A DNA stretch of 64,000 nucleotides from Nonlabens ulvanivorans (GTDB taxonomy: Bacteria; Bacteroidota; Bacteroidia; Flavobacteriales; Flavobacteriaceae), in the NCBI RefSeq assembly GCF_000755285.1, contig NZ_BBMK01000001.1, positions 434,001 to 498,000 on the forward strand, read 5' to 3'. The notes beneath the pieces are model-generated. The model made no database searches. It was not told where the DNA came from and saw only the letters and a program-made list of their open reading frames with translations. The translations under genes were made by a program, and so were the position numbers. This document shows positions 18,992-29,000 of the stretch, in pieces. Position 1 is the first letter of the stretch, and each line of letters opens with the position of its first letter.

Positions 18992-19020
18992 AAAAAGGAG
19001 CTCTTAAAGAGCTCCTTTTT
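18992..19020 (-). terminator. Intrinsic terminator of the first adhesin gene
   Basis: 14-bp stem (18992-19005 with 19007-19020) of AAAAAGGAGCTC type with T-run, just after the stop at 19039. Confidence 0.88.
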
Positions 19021-19038
19021 AAATACCATATGAAACAA

Positions 19039-22000
19039 TTACTCTTTAATGAAGCGACGTGTTGTCGTTGCGTCTCCACTAGAAATATTGATTATATATA
19101 CACCATTACTAAGATCTGATAAGTTGTTTAATTCAATAACACCGTTAGATAAGTTATTGTAATCATTAGACATGACTTGTTGTCCTAGTGCATTAAACAC
19201 TTGCACTTGTGCTTTTTCTACCGATGCGTCACCAATGTTAATGGTAATCGTATCGCCTTTAACAGGATTAGGATAAATGGATAGGTTAGATCCAAAATTA
19301 ACATCTTCATTACTTAACGTTACTACTTGGAAAACTAATTCAAAACGCAGTGCATCTAGGCTTTGAGCATTATTCATATCTACTGTAAAATCTACAGCGG
19401 TAGACATTCCCTGAACTAACTCTGTCATGGTATCCGTAAAATTATCTTTAAGATATGCTGTAAGACCTGGTAATACATCAACAGTTGCATTAATAGTATA
19501 TGCTGTAGTTAAATAGTTAGTGATATTTAATTCTAAGCTTTCATTTACAGAAGGAAGTGATCTTCTCTCTACAGTAAGTAATTCACCTGTTGATTTTGCA
19601 ATTGCCATGTTAACATTAAGTCCATTAAGTTTAACGGCATCATTAGAATCTACGTTAATATTATGAGCAGCATTAAAGTCTAGATAAAGACCATCACTTT
19701 CAGTTTGACCGTTATTAAAACGGCTTGTTTGATAGATCTTAAGCCTTAACGCTTGTTGTAGTGGTGCAACATTAAATACGCCACCATTTGTAGTCCCTGC
19801 AACTTTATTGGACTCTGCAATTGCAACAGATGCAGATCCACCATTATCAACAAAAAACACAGCTTGTCCAGCGTCTAAAACATTAGTCGCAACTCCTGCA
19901 GATCCTACCGTACCAGATGTACTAGCATAAGGAATAGCAGAGTAACCACCGAATTCTCCTAGCGCTGGATCCCAATAATACATATCTGCTCCTACTCCTG
20001 TAGCTACAATACTTTCTGTAGATAGTTTAGACTGATATGGATTTGCAAAAGCAAAAAATTCACCTGATGCAATACCTGGTGTTACAGTCATTGAACCTGT
20101 CATTAATGAACCTGAAGCTCTTAATGTGGTTTCTGTATGGGCTGGCGAAGTTGCTGCAGCAAGATCAGTCATTCTATCACCTCTTACAAATAAACGGTAA
20201 TAATCACCTGCATTTAATATTTCAGTTTTTGTATTTGTAACGGTAGTCCATGATTGATTTGATGCATCCCATTTAAACATACTAGCATTTCCTGTAGTAG
20301 TTTCATCATGTCCGGTTGTTGCGTTAACAGTACCTGCAGTTCCGGCTGTACCAGTTATCTGTACTCCAAAACCTGTTGCATTAACACCAGCTTCTTGCCA
20401 GCTATCATAAATACTAGGACCTGAAACTGTAGACCCAATAAACCTATAAGCCCTATTACCAGCAGGAATATATCGTTCAACGTTTACATTACCTGTAATA
20501 GCTCCTGCTTCTACCGCATCAACTCTAGCCGTACCCATTGCATTTGATACTAAAGTAATATTTCCATTTGCGTCTAGTTGTCCTCCAGAAACCACGTCTA
20601 ACTGTTCAGAAATAGACTGCATACCGTTCATGGTAACATCACCTGTTGCATCTACGGTTAGATTAGTCATACTTCCTGCTCCTGTAACACTTGCTGTAGA
20701 ACTACTTAAAATTACTTGGCTAACTCCTGTAAAAGAACCGTTATTTTCTAGGTTACCTACAACTGTAATGTCACCGTTATCTGCTTCTAGAGCAGCTCCA
20801 GCTTCTAGAGTCAGATTACCGACACTTATTGCACTTGTTAAAGACGGCATCGTTCCCGCTTGAACAATCATGTTATCATTTGAAGTAATGTTTCCTTCCG
20901 GTGTATTGTTCCATGTAGTTCCATTCCAGATGTAATCTGTATTAAGTACTTGTATTTCAAATTTACCTATGTGAAAATCATAATCCTCAGAATCATCTGT
21001 AGAACCATCACTTGCAAAAAATGCAAATCTAACAACTCCTGTATATGAGCTAAGGTCATAGTTATAATCAGAACCTGTTACAGAAGGTTCATTTGTTGTA
21101 TTCCAATTATCTATGGACAACCATGTACCTCCGTTATCTGTAGTTATCAATAGATCCACCTGATCATCTGATCCCATACTTGCGGTATCAGTTGCATCAG
21201 AGATACCACTAGATGTCCAATCTGTAAGAGCAACCTGTATTTGTAATTCTAAGCTTCCAGAACTTAAATCAAATTCTTCAGTTACTAACCATTCTCTGTC
21301 GTTATCAGAAAATAAGTTTATCGCATTTGATCCTATTATATTATTAGAAGAGTTAGTATAGCTTCTACCACTTCTCCAATCAGAAGATGTTCCAGAAGGG
21401 CCATCGACTATTTCTCCTGATCCTGATTCAGACCAACAAGGATTAGGAACATTAGAGGTCATATCTGTAATTATAGGGTAATTAGTAATAGGACCACAAG
21501 CAGTAGTAAAGCTGTCTACAACAGACCATTCACTATAATCTATAGGTGAACAAACAGCTCTTACGTAAACATCATAATCTGTACTAGAACTCAAACCTGT
21601 GAGAGTATAAGGATTACTATTTGCTTGAACAATTGTACCTGTTCCTTGAGTAAACCCATCTATTCCGTATTCTAGCTCCCACGCTGTTTCACCATTATTT
21701 GCATCCCAATCTAACTCCACAGAAACATCATTAACATTCATTGAATTTAGATTAAATGGTTGTACACAGGTTGGTCCTTCCTGAATACATATTTGATTAA
21801 TCGTACTCTGGTTTCCATCCTTCCATAATGCGAGCTTATAGGTTTCTCCATCTACTAATCCAGTTATTAAAAATCCTCCTGTTGCGATTGCTCCACAAAG
21901 TAATTCTGTATTACAGTCTGAGTATAATGCATATTCTGTTGCAATAGAAACGTTAATATCTATAGATTCTCTACTGTTAGCGGTAAATTCAAACCAGGCT

Positions 22001-24714
22001 CCATCATTAATACCAGAGGTATCACAAGAAAAGGAAGTAGTTCCTAAGTCTATCGAACTATTATAGTCTAAGTCATAAGGGGGGGTAGCTGTAGTGCAAT
22101 CTGCCTCAAGATTCAAAACAATAGGCGTATCACAACTATCTCCTAAATTAGGTATTCTAAAAGTAACTGGTCCAGCCCATGCACTTTCATTTACTGTACC
22201 ACAATGAGCTCGTACATAATAGTCATAAATAACTCCTGAAGATAAACCGGTTAAGGAATATGGATTATTTGCTGTGTTATCTACTAAGGTACCATTTCCT
22301 AATGTAAAACCTGTAGTCCCGTATTCAATATCCCAGAGGGATTCACCGCTTCCACTAACTGTCCATGCTAAGTCAGCAGAAGATGTAGTTATATTTGAAG
22401 CAGTTAAAGCAGTAGGCTCTTGACAAGCCGGAATAGTCCTTATTTGAAAGTTATCTATATGAAAATCTTTATCGCCCGTAGCCGTCGAGCCTTCATCTGA
22501 ATAAATAGCAAAGCGAACATTTGAACCGGTTATTGCAGACAAGTCGAAGTTGAAAGTTTCCCCCCCTGCCGCGGCTGGGGGGGCATTTGCATTAGTACTG
22601 TTCCATTGCACAATAGTAACCCACGTGACACCATCCAATGTATACAAAACTCTTACGTCATCATCAGCATCAAAAACTCCTTGAGTTGTGGCATTGTAAT
22701 TTGTAAAAGCAACATCTAAGTTAAGTTCATATCCACCTGCACTCAAGTCAAAGGACGGAGATAGCAGCCACTCTATATCACCCGTTAGATATATATTAAG
22801 ATCAACTGCACCAGTTCCTGAAGTGGCTATATGAGCAAATTCTTCAGCAGTCCATAAACTAGATCCTAATGAAGTAGGTCCATTAACTGGATCACCATCT
22901 ATTCCTTCTTCCCAACATTGTGGAATGTATGAAGCAAAATCTTCTAAATAATCTGGAATTTCAGCAGCACAAGCGGTTTCAAAACTATAAGGTCCAGACC
23001 ATTCACTAAAATCGCCAGCTCCACAATTTGCTCTTACATAATAATCATAATCAGTATTAGACATTAATCCTATTGCACTTACTGGGTTAGTTGCCGGAGT
23101 TATAGTCGTACCAGATCCTTGTGTAAATCCATCTACTCCGTATTCTACTTCCCAAGAGGATTCTCCACTACCTCCGCTCGTCCAAGAGAGGTCAGCAGAT
23201 GAAGACGTAATGTTTACAGCATCAAGTGCTGTTGGTACTAAACAAGAAGCTGGCGTTGAAAAACTAAAAGGACCAACCCATTCACTATAATCTCCACCAC
23301 CACAATTTGCTCTTACATAGTAATCATAATCAGTAGATTCAGTAAATGTACTTAATGTATAAGGATTAGAATTTGCTACAACAATTGTTTCTGTTCCTTG
23401 AGTAAAACCGTCTGCACCATATTCAATATCCCACAAAGTTTCTCCACTACCACCAGAGGTCCAAGTTAAATCTGCTGAAGTTGCTGTAATTCCAGTAGCA
23501 TTTAATGATGTAGGTTTTATACAATTCGGTAACCCCCCCACAAAATTGAAATCATCTAAATAATAAGAATCATATGTACCAGTCTGTCCATGTCTAACTG
23601 CAAAATAAGAATCAGTACTAGTTGGGATATTTATTTCTATGTCTTCAAAGGATGTAGACGTTAAAGTAGTCGTAGCTAAAACTGTAAAGGTTGAAGCATC
23701 ATTGGGATCTGTAATTGTACCTAGTTCTAGTTCTTGTCCATTAGCTCCTTTAGCACTGAACTGTACTTGTACGCCGTCAGTTGTCAACTCAGCTATTTCA
23801 GGAGAAATAAGCATATAATCTCCAGAAGAATCTAATCCATTGTAAAAACGATAAGACTTAGCTCCAGATTGAACATTTGTTGCAGAATTATCGTAAACAT
23901 AAACGAAACCAGATCCCGAATCTATAAAACTCCAACAATTAGGAGCATTTGTATTAGAAGAACTTCCAGTAGTTGAACTATCAAAATTTTCACTGAAAGG
24001 AATATTGAATAAAGCACACTTCGTGGTAAAACTAAAAGGTCCTACCCAAGAACTTTCTTCAGTCGGTGAACATTTTGCTTTTACATAGAAGTCATAGGTA
24101 GTATTTGGTGATAATCCAGATACACTATAAGGATTATTTGTAGTATCATTTACTAATGTTCCGCTTCCTAATGTGAAACCTGCAGAACCGTACTCAACAT
24201 CCCATAGCACTTCAGTACCTCCTGCTGTCCAGCTTAAGTCAGCACTTGATTCAGTTATCGTTAATGATGTAAGTGCTGTAGGAAGTGGACATGAAGGTGG
24301 AACAAAACCTATCTGTAAGGAAGCATTTATAGTAACACTATCTCCTGCTGCATAGTTATCATCATCAAAAGATGTAATACTTATATCTGTTACCGTATTC
24401 AAATTAATGGATGCCCCATTGAAGGTTGCAATGTCTAAATCGGTTACATTACAATTACCTGATGTAGTTTCTGTACCACCAGCGTGTGTTACACTTATGA
24501 TATAGGAATACCAACTATTACAATTACTTGAAGTATTTGTTGTAGTTAATGACAAACTAGTTAAAGGTTGTCCTTGAGCACAGGTAAAAGTGCTAAAACT
24601 CACGACTACAGGATCATTATCATCCCCCCCAGAGGCAGTATTTGTATCTATACACAGCTGTGCCTGGACTCCAACAGACATAAACAGTAATACTAATAGT
24701 AATTTTATTTTCAT
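19039..24714 (-). CDS. Giant secreted adhesin with FN3 repeats and T9SS type A sorting domain
   Basis: An 1891-residue cell-surface protein. The start at 24714 places the signal peptide MKIKLLLVLLFMSVGVQAQ at the N-terminus. At least five fibronectin type III repeats follow (pattern PTALxxxxITxxSADLxWT ... YDYYVRANCG), alternating with jelly-roll, MAM-like modules (about 240-390, 580-755 and 1080-1240). A long beta-rich region (1240-1800) leads to a C-terminal sorting domain with LSIYPNPVKGDT, VFNALGQQV and a final RRFIKE, typical of T9SS type A cargo. Four G/C7 tracts and one pair at 22560-22583 lie in it. It likely binds polymers or surfaces; no catalytic motif was seen. Confidence 0.88.
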   Translation of the reverse strand: MKIKLLLVLLFMSVGVQAQLCIDTNTASGGDDNDPVVVSFSTFTCAQGQPLTSLSLTTTNTSSNCNSWYSYIISVTHAGGTETTSGNCNVTDLDIATFNGASINLNTVTDISITSFDDDNYAAGDSVTINASLQIGFVPPSCPLPTALTSLTITESSADLSWTAGGTEVLWDVEYGSAGFTLGSGTLVNDTTNNPYSVSGLSPNTTYDFYVKAKCSPTEESSWVGPFSFTTKCALFNIPFSENFDSSTTGSSSNTNAPNCWSFIDSGSGFVYVYDNSATNVQSGAKSYRFYNGLDSSGDYMLISPEIAELTTDGVQVQFSAKGANGQELELGTITDPNDASTFTVLATTTLTSTSFEDIEINIPTSTDSYFAVRHGQTGTYDSYYLDDFNFVGGLPNCIKPTSLNATGITATSADLTWTSGGSGETLWDIEYGADGFTQGTETIVVANSNPYTLSTFTESTDYDYYVRANCGGGDYSEWVGPFSFSTPASCLVPTALDAVNITSSSADLSWTSGGSGESSWEVEYGVDGFTQGSGTTITPATNPVSAIGLMSNTDYDYYVRANCGAGDFSEWSGPYSFETACAAEIPDYLEDFASYIPQCWEEGIDGDPVNGPTSLGSSLWTAEEFAHIATSGTGAVDLNIYLTGDIEWLLSPSFDLSAGGYELNLDVAFTNYNATTQGVFDADDDVRVLYTLDGVTWVTIVQWNSTNANAPPAAAGGETFNFDLSAITGSNVRFAIYSDEGSTATGDKDFHIDNFQIRTIPACQEPTALTASNITTSSADLAWTVSGSGESLWDIEYGTTGFTLGNGTLVDNTANNPYSLTGLSSGVIYDYYVRAHCGTVNESAWAGPVTFRIPNLGDSCDTPIVLNLEADCTTATPPYDLDYNSSIDLGTTSFSCDTSGINDGAWFEFTANSRESIDINVSIATEYALYSDCNTELLCGAIATGGFLITGLVDGETYKLALWKDGNQSTINQICIQEGPTCVQPFNLNSMNVNDVSVELDWDANNGETAWELEYGIDGFTQGTGTIVQANSNPYTLTGLSSSTDYDVYVRAVCSPIDYSEWSVVDSFTTACGPITNYPIITDMTSNVPNPCWSESGSGEIVDGPSGTSSDWRSGRSYTNSSNNIIGSNAINLFSDNDREWLVTEEFDLSSGSLELQIQVALTDWTSSGISDATDTASMGSDDQVDLLITTDNGGTWLSIDNWNTTNEPSVTGSDYNYDLSSYTGVVRFAFFASDGSTDDSEDYDFHIGKFEIQVLNTDYIWNGTTWNNTPEGNITSNDNMIVQAGTMPSLTSAISVGNLTLEAGAALEADNGDITVVGNLENNGSFTGVSQVILSSSTASVTGAGSMTNLTVDATGDVTMNGMQSISEQLDVVSGGQLDANGNITLVSNAMGTARVDAVEAGAITGNVNVERYIPAGNRAYRFIGSTVSGPSIYDSWQEAGVNATGFGVQITGTAGTAGTVNATTGHDETTTGNASMFKWDASNQSWTTVTNTKTEILNAGDYYRLFVRGDRMTDLAAATSPAHTETTLRASGSLMTGSMTVTPGIASGEFFAFANPYQSKLSTESIVATGVGADMYYWDPALGEFGGYSAIPYASTSGTVGSAGVATNVLDAGQAVFFVDNGGSASVAIAESNKVAGTTNGGVFNVAPLQQALRLKIYQTSRFNNGQTESDGLYLDFNAAHNINVDSNDAVKLNGLNVNMAIAKSTGELLTVERRSLPSVNESLELNITNYLTTAYTINATVDVLPGLTAYLKDNFTDTMTELVQGMSTAVDFTVDMNNAQSLDALRFELVFQVVTLSNEDVNFGSNLSIYPNPVKGDTITINIGDASVEKAQVQVFNALGQQVMSNDYNNLSNGVIELNNLSDLSNGVYIINISSGDATTTRRFIKE
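22079..22085. repeat. G7 tract in the first adhesin gene
   Basis: Encodes Thr-Pro-Pro-Tyr on the minus strand; four bases would give Thr-Pro-Tyr. Confidence 0.9.
22560..22566. repeat. C7 tract in the first adhesin gene
   Basis: Encodes AGGETF where paralogous modules in the second adhesin have AGETF or AGETY. Confidence 0.92.
22577..22583. repeat. G7 tract in the first adhesin gene
   Basis: Encodes Ala-Pro-Pro-Ala, only 10 bases from the C7 tract on the other strand. Confidence 0.92.
23533..23539. repeat. C7 tract in the first adhesin gene
   Basis: Encodes Val-Gly-Gly-Leu. Confidence 0.9.
24624..24630. repeat. C7 tract in the first adhesin gene
   Basis: Encodes Ser-Gly-Gly-Asp near the N-terminus. 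Confidence 0.9.
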
Positions 24715-24879
24715 TTTGATTGATTTATAATTTATCAAGCTATTAAGGTATATCATTTTTGTAGTTCCACACCTACAAGCCTTAATTTTTTGTTAAAGCA
24801 CTTAAATTATCGTCTATCTACCTGATTTTTAATGACTCATAATCAAAAGTGAGTCAAGTTCTATTTTTATTTAAAATAT

Positions 24880-24887
24880 TACCTTTG
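24880..24887 (+). promoter_or_regulatory. -7 promoter element of trhO
   Basis: TACCTTTG, 27 bases before the ATG at 24915; it excludes the longer upstream start. Confidence 0.6.
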
Positions 24888-24914
24888 CCGCTCAACACTA
24901 AAAATGTTTATAGC

Positions 24915-25946
24915 ATGCAACTGTATAACAAATTAAGTGCTGAAGAAAGAAGAGAACTTATACGTGCCGCTGGAAAAGAGCGGTTAACGATATCTTTCTA
25001 TCAGTACCAACAGATCGGTAATCCACAACTTTTTAGAGACCACTTATTTTTACACTGGCATCCTATGGATGTGCTGGGTAGAATATATGTTGCTCATGAA
25101 GGGATTAATGCACAACTCTCAGTTCCAGGAGACCGCTTTGAAGAGTTCAAGTCTTTTGTAGATAGTATAGATTTTCTAGAAAATGTACGTCTTAATATTG
25201 CTAGAGAGCAGGATAATGAAAGTTTCCTAAAACTTAAAGTTAAGGTGCGCAACAAGATTGTAGCAGATGGCCTAAACGACGAAACCTTTGATGTTACCAA
25301 TAAAGGAATTCACGTAGATGCAACAGCGTTTAATGAATTAATAGCTGATCCAGATACAGTACTGGTAGATATGCGCAACCATTATGAGTCTGAAATAGGT
25401 CATTTTAAAAATGCTTGGACACCAGATGTGGACACTTTTAGAGATAGTCTAGATTATATTGAGGATAAACTTAAAGACCATAAAGAAGACAAGAAACTAG
25501 TGATGTATTGTACTGGTGGAATACGTTGTGAAAAGGCTAGTGCTTACTACAAGCATAAAGGCTTTAAGGACGTCTACCAACTAGAAGGTGGAATTATAGA
25601 ATACCATAGACAGGTCACTGAACAAGGTCTTGAGAACAAGTTTAAAGGAAAGAACTTTGTATTTGACCACAGACTTGCTGAAAAAATCAGTGATGAAGTC
25701 ATTGCAAATTGCCATCAATGTGGTACTCCATTTGACTTGCACACCAATTGTGCAAATGAAGCCTGTCACCTTTTATTTATTCAATGTAATTCTTGCAAAG
25801 ACAAAATGGAAAATTGCTGTAGCGATGAATGCAAAGAAATCATTCAATTACCTGTTGAAGAGCAAAAGAAATTGCGTGCCGGAAAATATAATAGTAATAA
25901 GATTTTCAAAAAAGGGAGATCAGAAAAACTAGTATTTAAAAAGTAA
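24915..25946 (+). CDS. trhO: tRNA uridine(34) hydroxylase TrhO (rhodanese family, YceA)
   Basis: TrhO hydroxylates U34 of tRNAs to 5-hydroxyuridine using a rhodanese-like domain. The 343-residue protein starts at 24915 (MQLYNKLSAEERRELIRAAG). It has an N-terminal domain with GRIYVAHEGINAQ, then the rhodanese domain with DMRNHYESEIGHF and the active-site loop CTGGIRCEKAS near residue 200. The Cys-rich C-terminal part (CHQCGTPF, CANEACH, CNSCKDKMENCC) probably binds zinc. It lies alone between two giant adhesin genes on the opposite strand. Confidence 0.92.
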   Translation: MQLYNKLSAEERRELIRAAGKERLTISFYQYQQIGNPQLFRDHLFLHWHPMDVLGRIYVAHEGINAQLSVPGDRFEEFKSFVDSIDFLENVRLNIAREQDNESFLKLKVKVRNKIVADGLNDETFDVTNKGIHVDATAFNELIADPDTVLVDMRNHYESEIGHFKNAWTPDVDTFRDSLDYIEDKLKDHKEDKKLVMYCTGGIRCEKASAYYKHKGFKDVYQLEGGIIEYHRQVTEQGLENKFKGKNFVFDHRLAEKISDEVIANCHQCGTPFDLHTNCANEACHLLFIQCNSCKDKMENCCSDECKEIIQLPVEEQKKLRAGKYNSNKIFKKGRSEKLVFKK

Positions 25947-25963
25947 TAATTATTTTAAAATTC

Positions 25964-25978
25964 CGTTTCGCGAAAGCG
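25964..25978. repeat. Palindrome copy 6, one base short, intergenic
   Basis: CGTTTCGCGAAAGCG: the consensus minus one C, just after trhO. Confidence 0.85.
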
Positions 25979-25987
25979 TATAAAAAC

Positions 25988-26016
25988 AAAAAGGAGCTCA
26001 AATTGAGCTCCTTTTT
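25988..26016. terminator. Bidirectional terminator between trhO and the second adhesin gene
   Basis: AAAAAGGAGCTCAA stem with T-runs on both strands, between convergent genes. Its core matches the terminator at 18992-19020. Confidence 0.9.
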
Positions 26017-26034
26017 AATTGAATAGAATTAAGT

Positions 26035-29000
26035 CTATTGTTTAATAAAACGTTTCACAGCGGTAGAATCACCGTTAGAAATATTTACAAGATATACTCC
26101 TGAAGTAAGTGAGCTTAAGTTATCTACAACAATGGTGTTATTTGAAACATTATTGAAGGTTCTGCTTATTACTTCTTGACCTAGTGTGTTATAGACAACA
26201 ATACCTACCTGACTAGCTGGTACATTTCCTAAATTAATAGTCATTGTATCACCGCTTACTGGGTTAGGATAAAGAGTTACTGCATTTTGTAATGATACAT
26301 CTTCATTTCCAGCCGTAGCATCTACAACAAATCTACTTACGTGGAAATCATAATCTTCAGTATCATCTGCTGCACCATCGCTAGCTAAAAATGCAAACTG
26401 TACCGTACCAGAATAAGCAGCTAAGTCATAGAAATAACTATCTCCTGTTACAGCTGGTTGATTTCCAACATTCCACGCATCAAGTGATGTCCATGTTAAT
26501 CCACTATCAACAGTAACTAATAAATCTACTGAATCATCAGATCCCATTACACCGGTATCAGCAGCTGTGGAAGTTCCACTGAAACTGTAGTCAGTAACTG
26601 CTACTTCAACAGTTAAAACCTTAGTAGTTAAACTAGACAAGTCATAAGACTCAGAGATTAACCACTCACGATCACCTAGTGTATAAAGGTTCATTACGTT
26701 ACTAGGAACTACTGTTCCTACACCATTAGTATATGCACGACCATCTTTCCACTGTGAAGCTCCTATACCAGTAGGTCCAGTTGCTATTTCACCATCACCA
26801 GCTTCACTCCAGCATGCATTAGGTACATTATTAGTAAAGTCAGTTGCAGCTGGGAACATAGTTACTGCACCACAATCTGTTGTAAAGTTTATAGGCGTTG
26901 TACTCCACGCACTTTCATCACCAACGGCACAAACTTCTCTAACATGAACAAAGTATTCTGTTTGAGCAGTAAGACCATTAATGGTATAAGTAACATTAGG
27001 CATAGCTCCTGCTACGTCTGTCCAAGCTCCTGAAACAGCTGGTGCAGTACCTGCAACGGTTGTTAACGAGTACTCATAGTTACCTGCACTTGTAGCGTTA
27101 CCACTATCAAAGTTTATTGTCGCAGCAACATCTGTATTATTTACTAAAGTAAGGTTAGAAGTATCTGGACATGAAGGTGGAGTTCTCACCTGGAAGTTAT
27201 CAATGTGGAAATCATAATCAATACCTGCATCATCAACTGCACCGTCTGTGGCATATATTGCAAACCTTACAGTCGCACTTGTAATACCTGTTAAGGCGTC
27301 ATTATAAGTCTCACCAGCAGTTGCTGGTTGATTACTAACATCCCATGTCTGTAATGCTGTCCATGTAGTACCATCAGTAGTATAAACAAGAACAACTTGA
27401 TCATCAGATCCCATTACACCAGCTGCTGAACTATTATAGTCAGTTACTGCAACATCTAAATTTAATTCATATCCACCAGCAGACAGATCATATAATGGAG
27501 ATATAACCCAATCAGAGGCTACATTACGATATAAATTGATATTTACAGCACCACCACCACTTGTAGCGTTATGTGCAAATTCTTCAGAACCCCAATCTCC
27601 TGAACCAAATCCTGTAGGTCCTGTAGTTAAATCACCATCACTAGCTTCTTCCCAACAGTTAGGAACAAATGTGTCAAAGGTTTCTAACGCGTCTGGAACA
27701 ATCACGGCACAATCTGTAGTTGCAGAAATTGGTCCTACAAAAGTTGTACTACAGTCAGATCTTACATAAATGTCATAAGCTGTCTCTGGAGAAAGCATCG
27801 TTATCGTGTAAGGATTAGTTGTAGCATTAGAAGTCCCTACAGCAGGTGCAGGATCTCCAGCTGGTACCGCTATAATTCCCCCCATGCAGTCGCTGGTGGA
27901 ATACTATTTTCTGTCCAGCTTACAGTTACAGAATCTGCAGTAACAGAATCAACTGTTACACTTGATACATCGTTACACGTTGGTAATTCATCAAAACTTA
28001 CATCATCAATAGAGATATCTGCTTCATAAGTATTACCAGTCATTGTAGACTTAGATGTTGTGAAAGCAACTATCACTGTTTGTCCAGCATAACTAGACAA
28101 ATCAATAATAGCTTGTTCCCATGGATCTGCAGATGCTGTTTGTTGTTGACCAGTAATTGTCAATTCTGTTGTAAAAGTTGCTCCATTATCTGTAGAAACT
28201 GCTACTGTTAAATCAGTAATAAATGCTCCATACATATGATAATAGAAAGTAACTGATGGTGCAGTAAGCGCTGATAAATCTACAGCTCTTGAAAGCACAG
28301 TAGCAACATCTCCATTAGACCCATTACTTGCCTCAACAAACATAAATGTAGTACCACTAAACGCTCCTGAAGGACCAGTGTTAGAAGAACCTGTTCCTCC
28401 TGCAGCATCTATAGCCCAATCATAAGCACCAGAGCTTATTTCATTCCAACATTGATCATTTACAAAACCAGATGTTGCAGCTGAAAAGTTTTCAAAGTCT
28501 ACAAAATAAGGTGCAGCTATCGCAGCACAAGGAGTTTGTATACTAAGAGGACCTGATTGAGTTGATAAACCATCACCTGTAGCACTACAATCCTGCGTTA
28601 CATAAAAATCATAGTTAGTCTCACCTGTTAAACCAGTTATAGTTGCCGTATCTGCTCCACCAGCAACTGTTGTTCCAGTCATAGTAGGATCAAAACCAAC
28701 AGGACCATAAGTGATGCTAGAAACGGTAGATCCGTTGTTATTAGTCCAGCCAATAGTTGCCATAGTATCTGTAGCAGATAATAATGTGATATCTAAAGGT
28801 GCTTGACATGCTGGGATCATTTCCCAAACTATATTGTCTAAATACAAATTATCAAAAGTAGAAGCAAACACATGTTTAAAGGCGATATAGGTATCAGTAC
28901 CTGCATATGTATCAAAATTCTGAATATACTCAGTATGCGTGGTTGTAGGTGAAAATGTTCCCAATGCAGTAAATGTCGTAGGATCATTAGGATCAGTCAT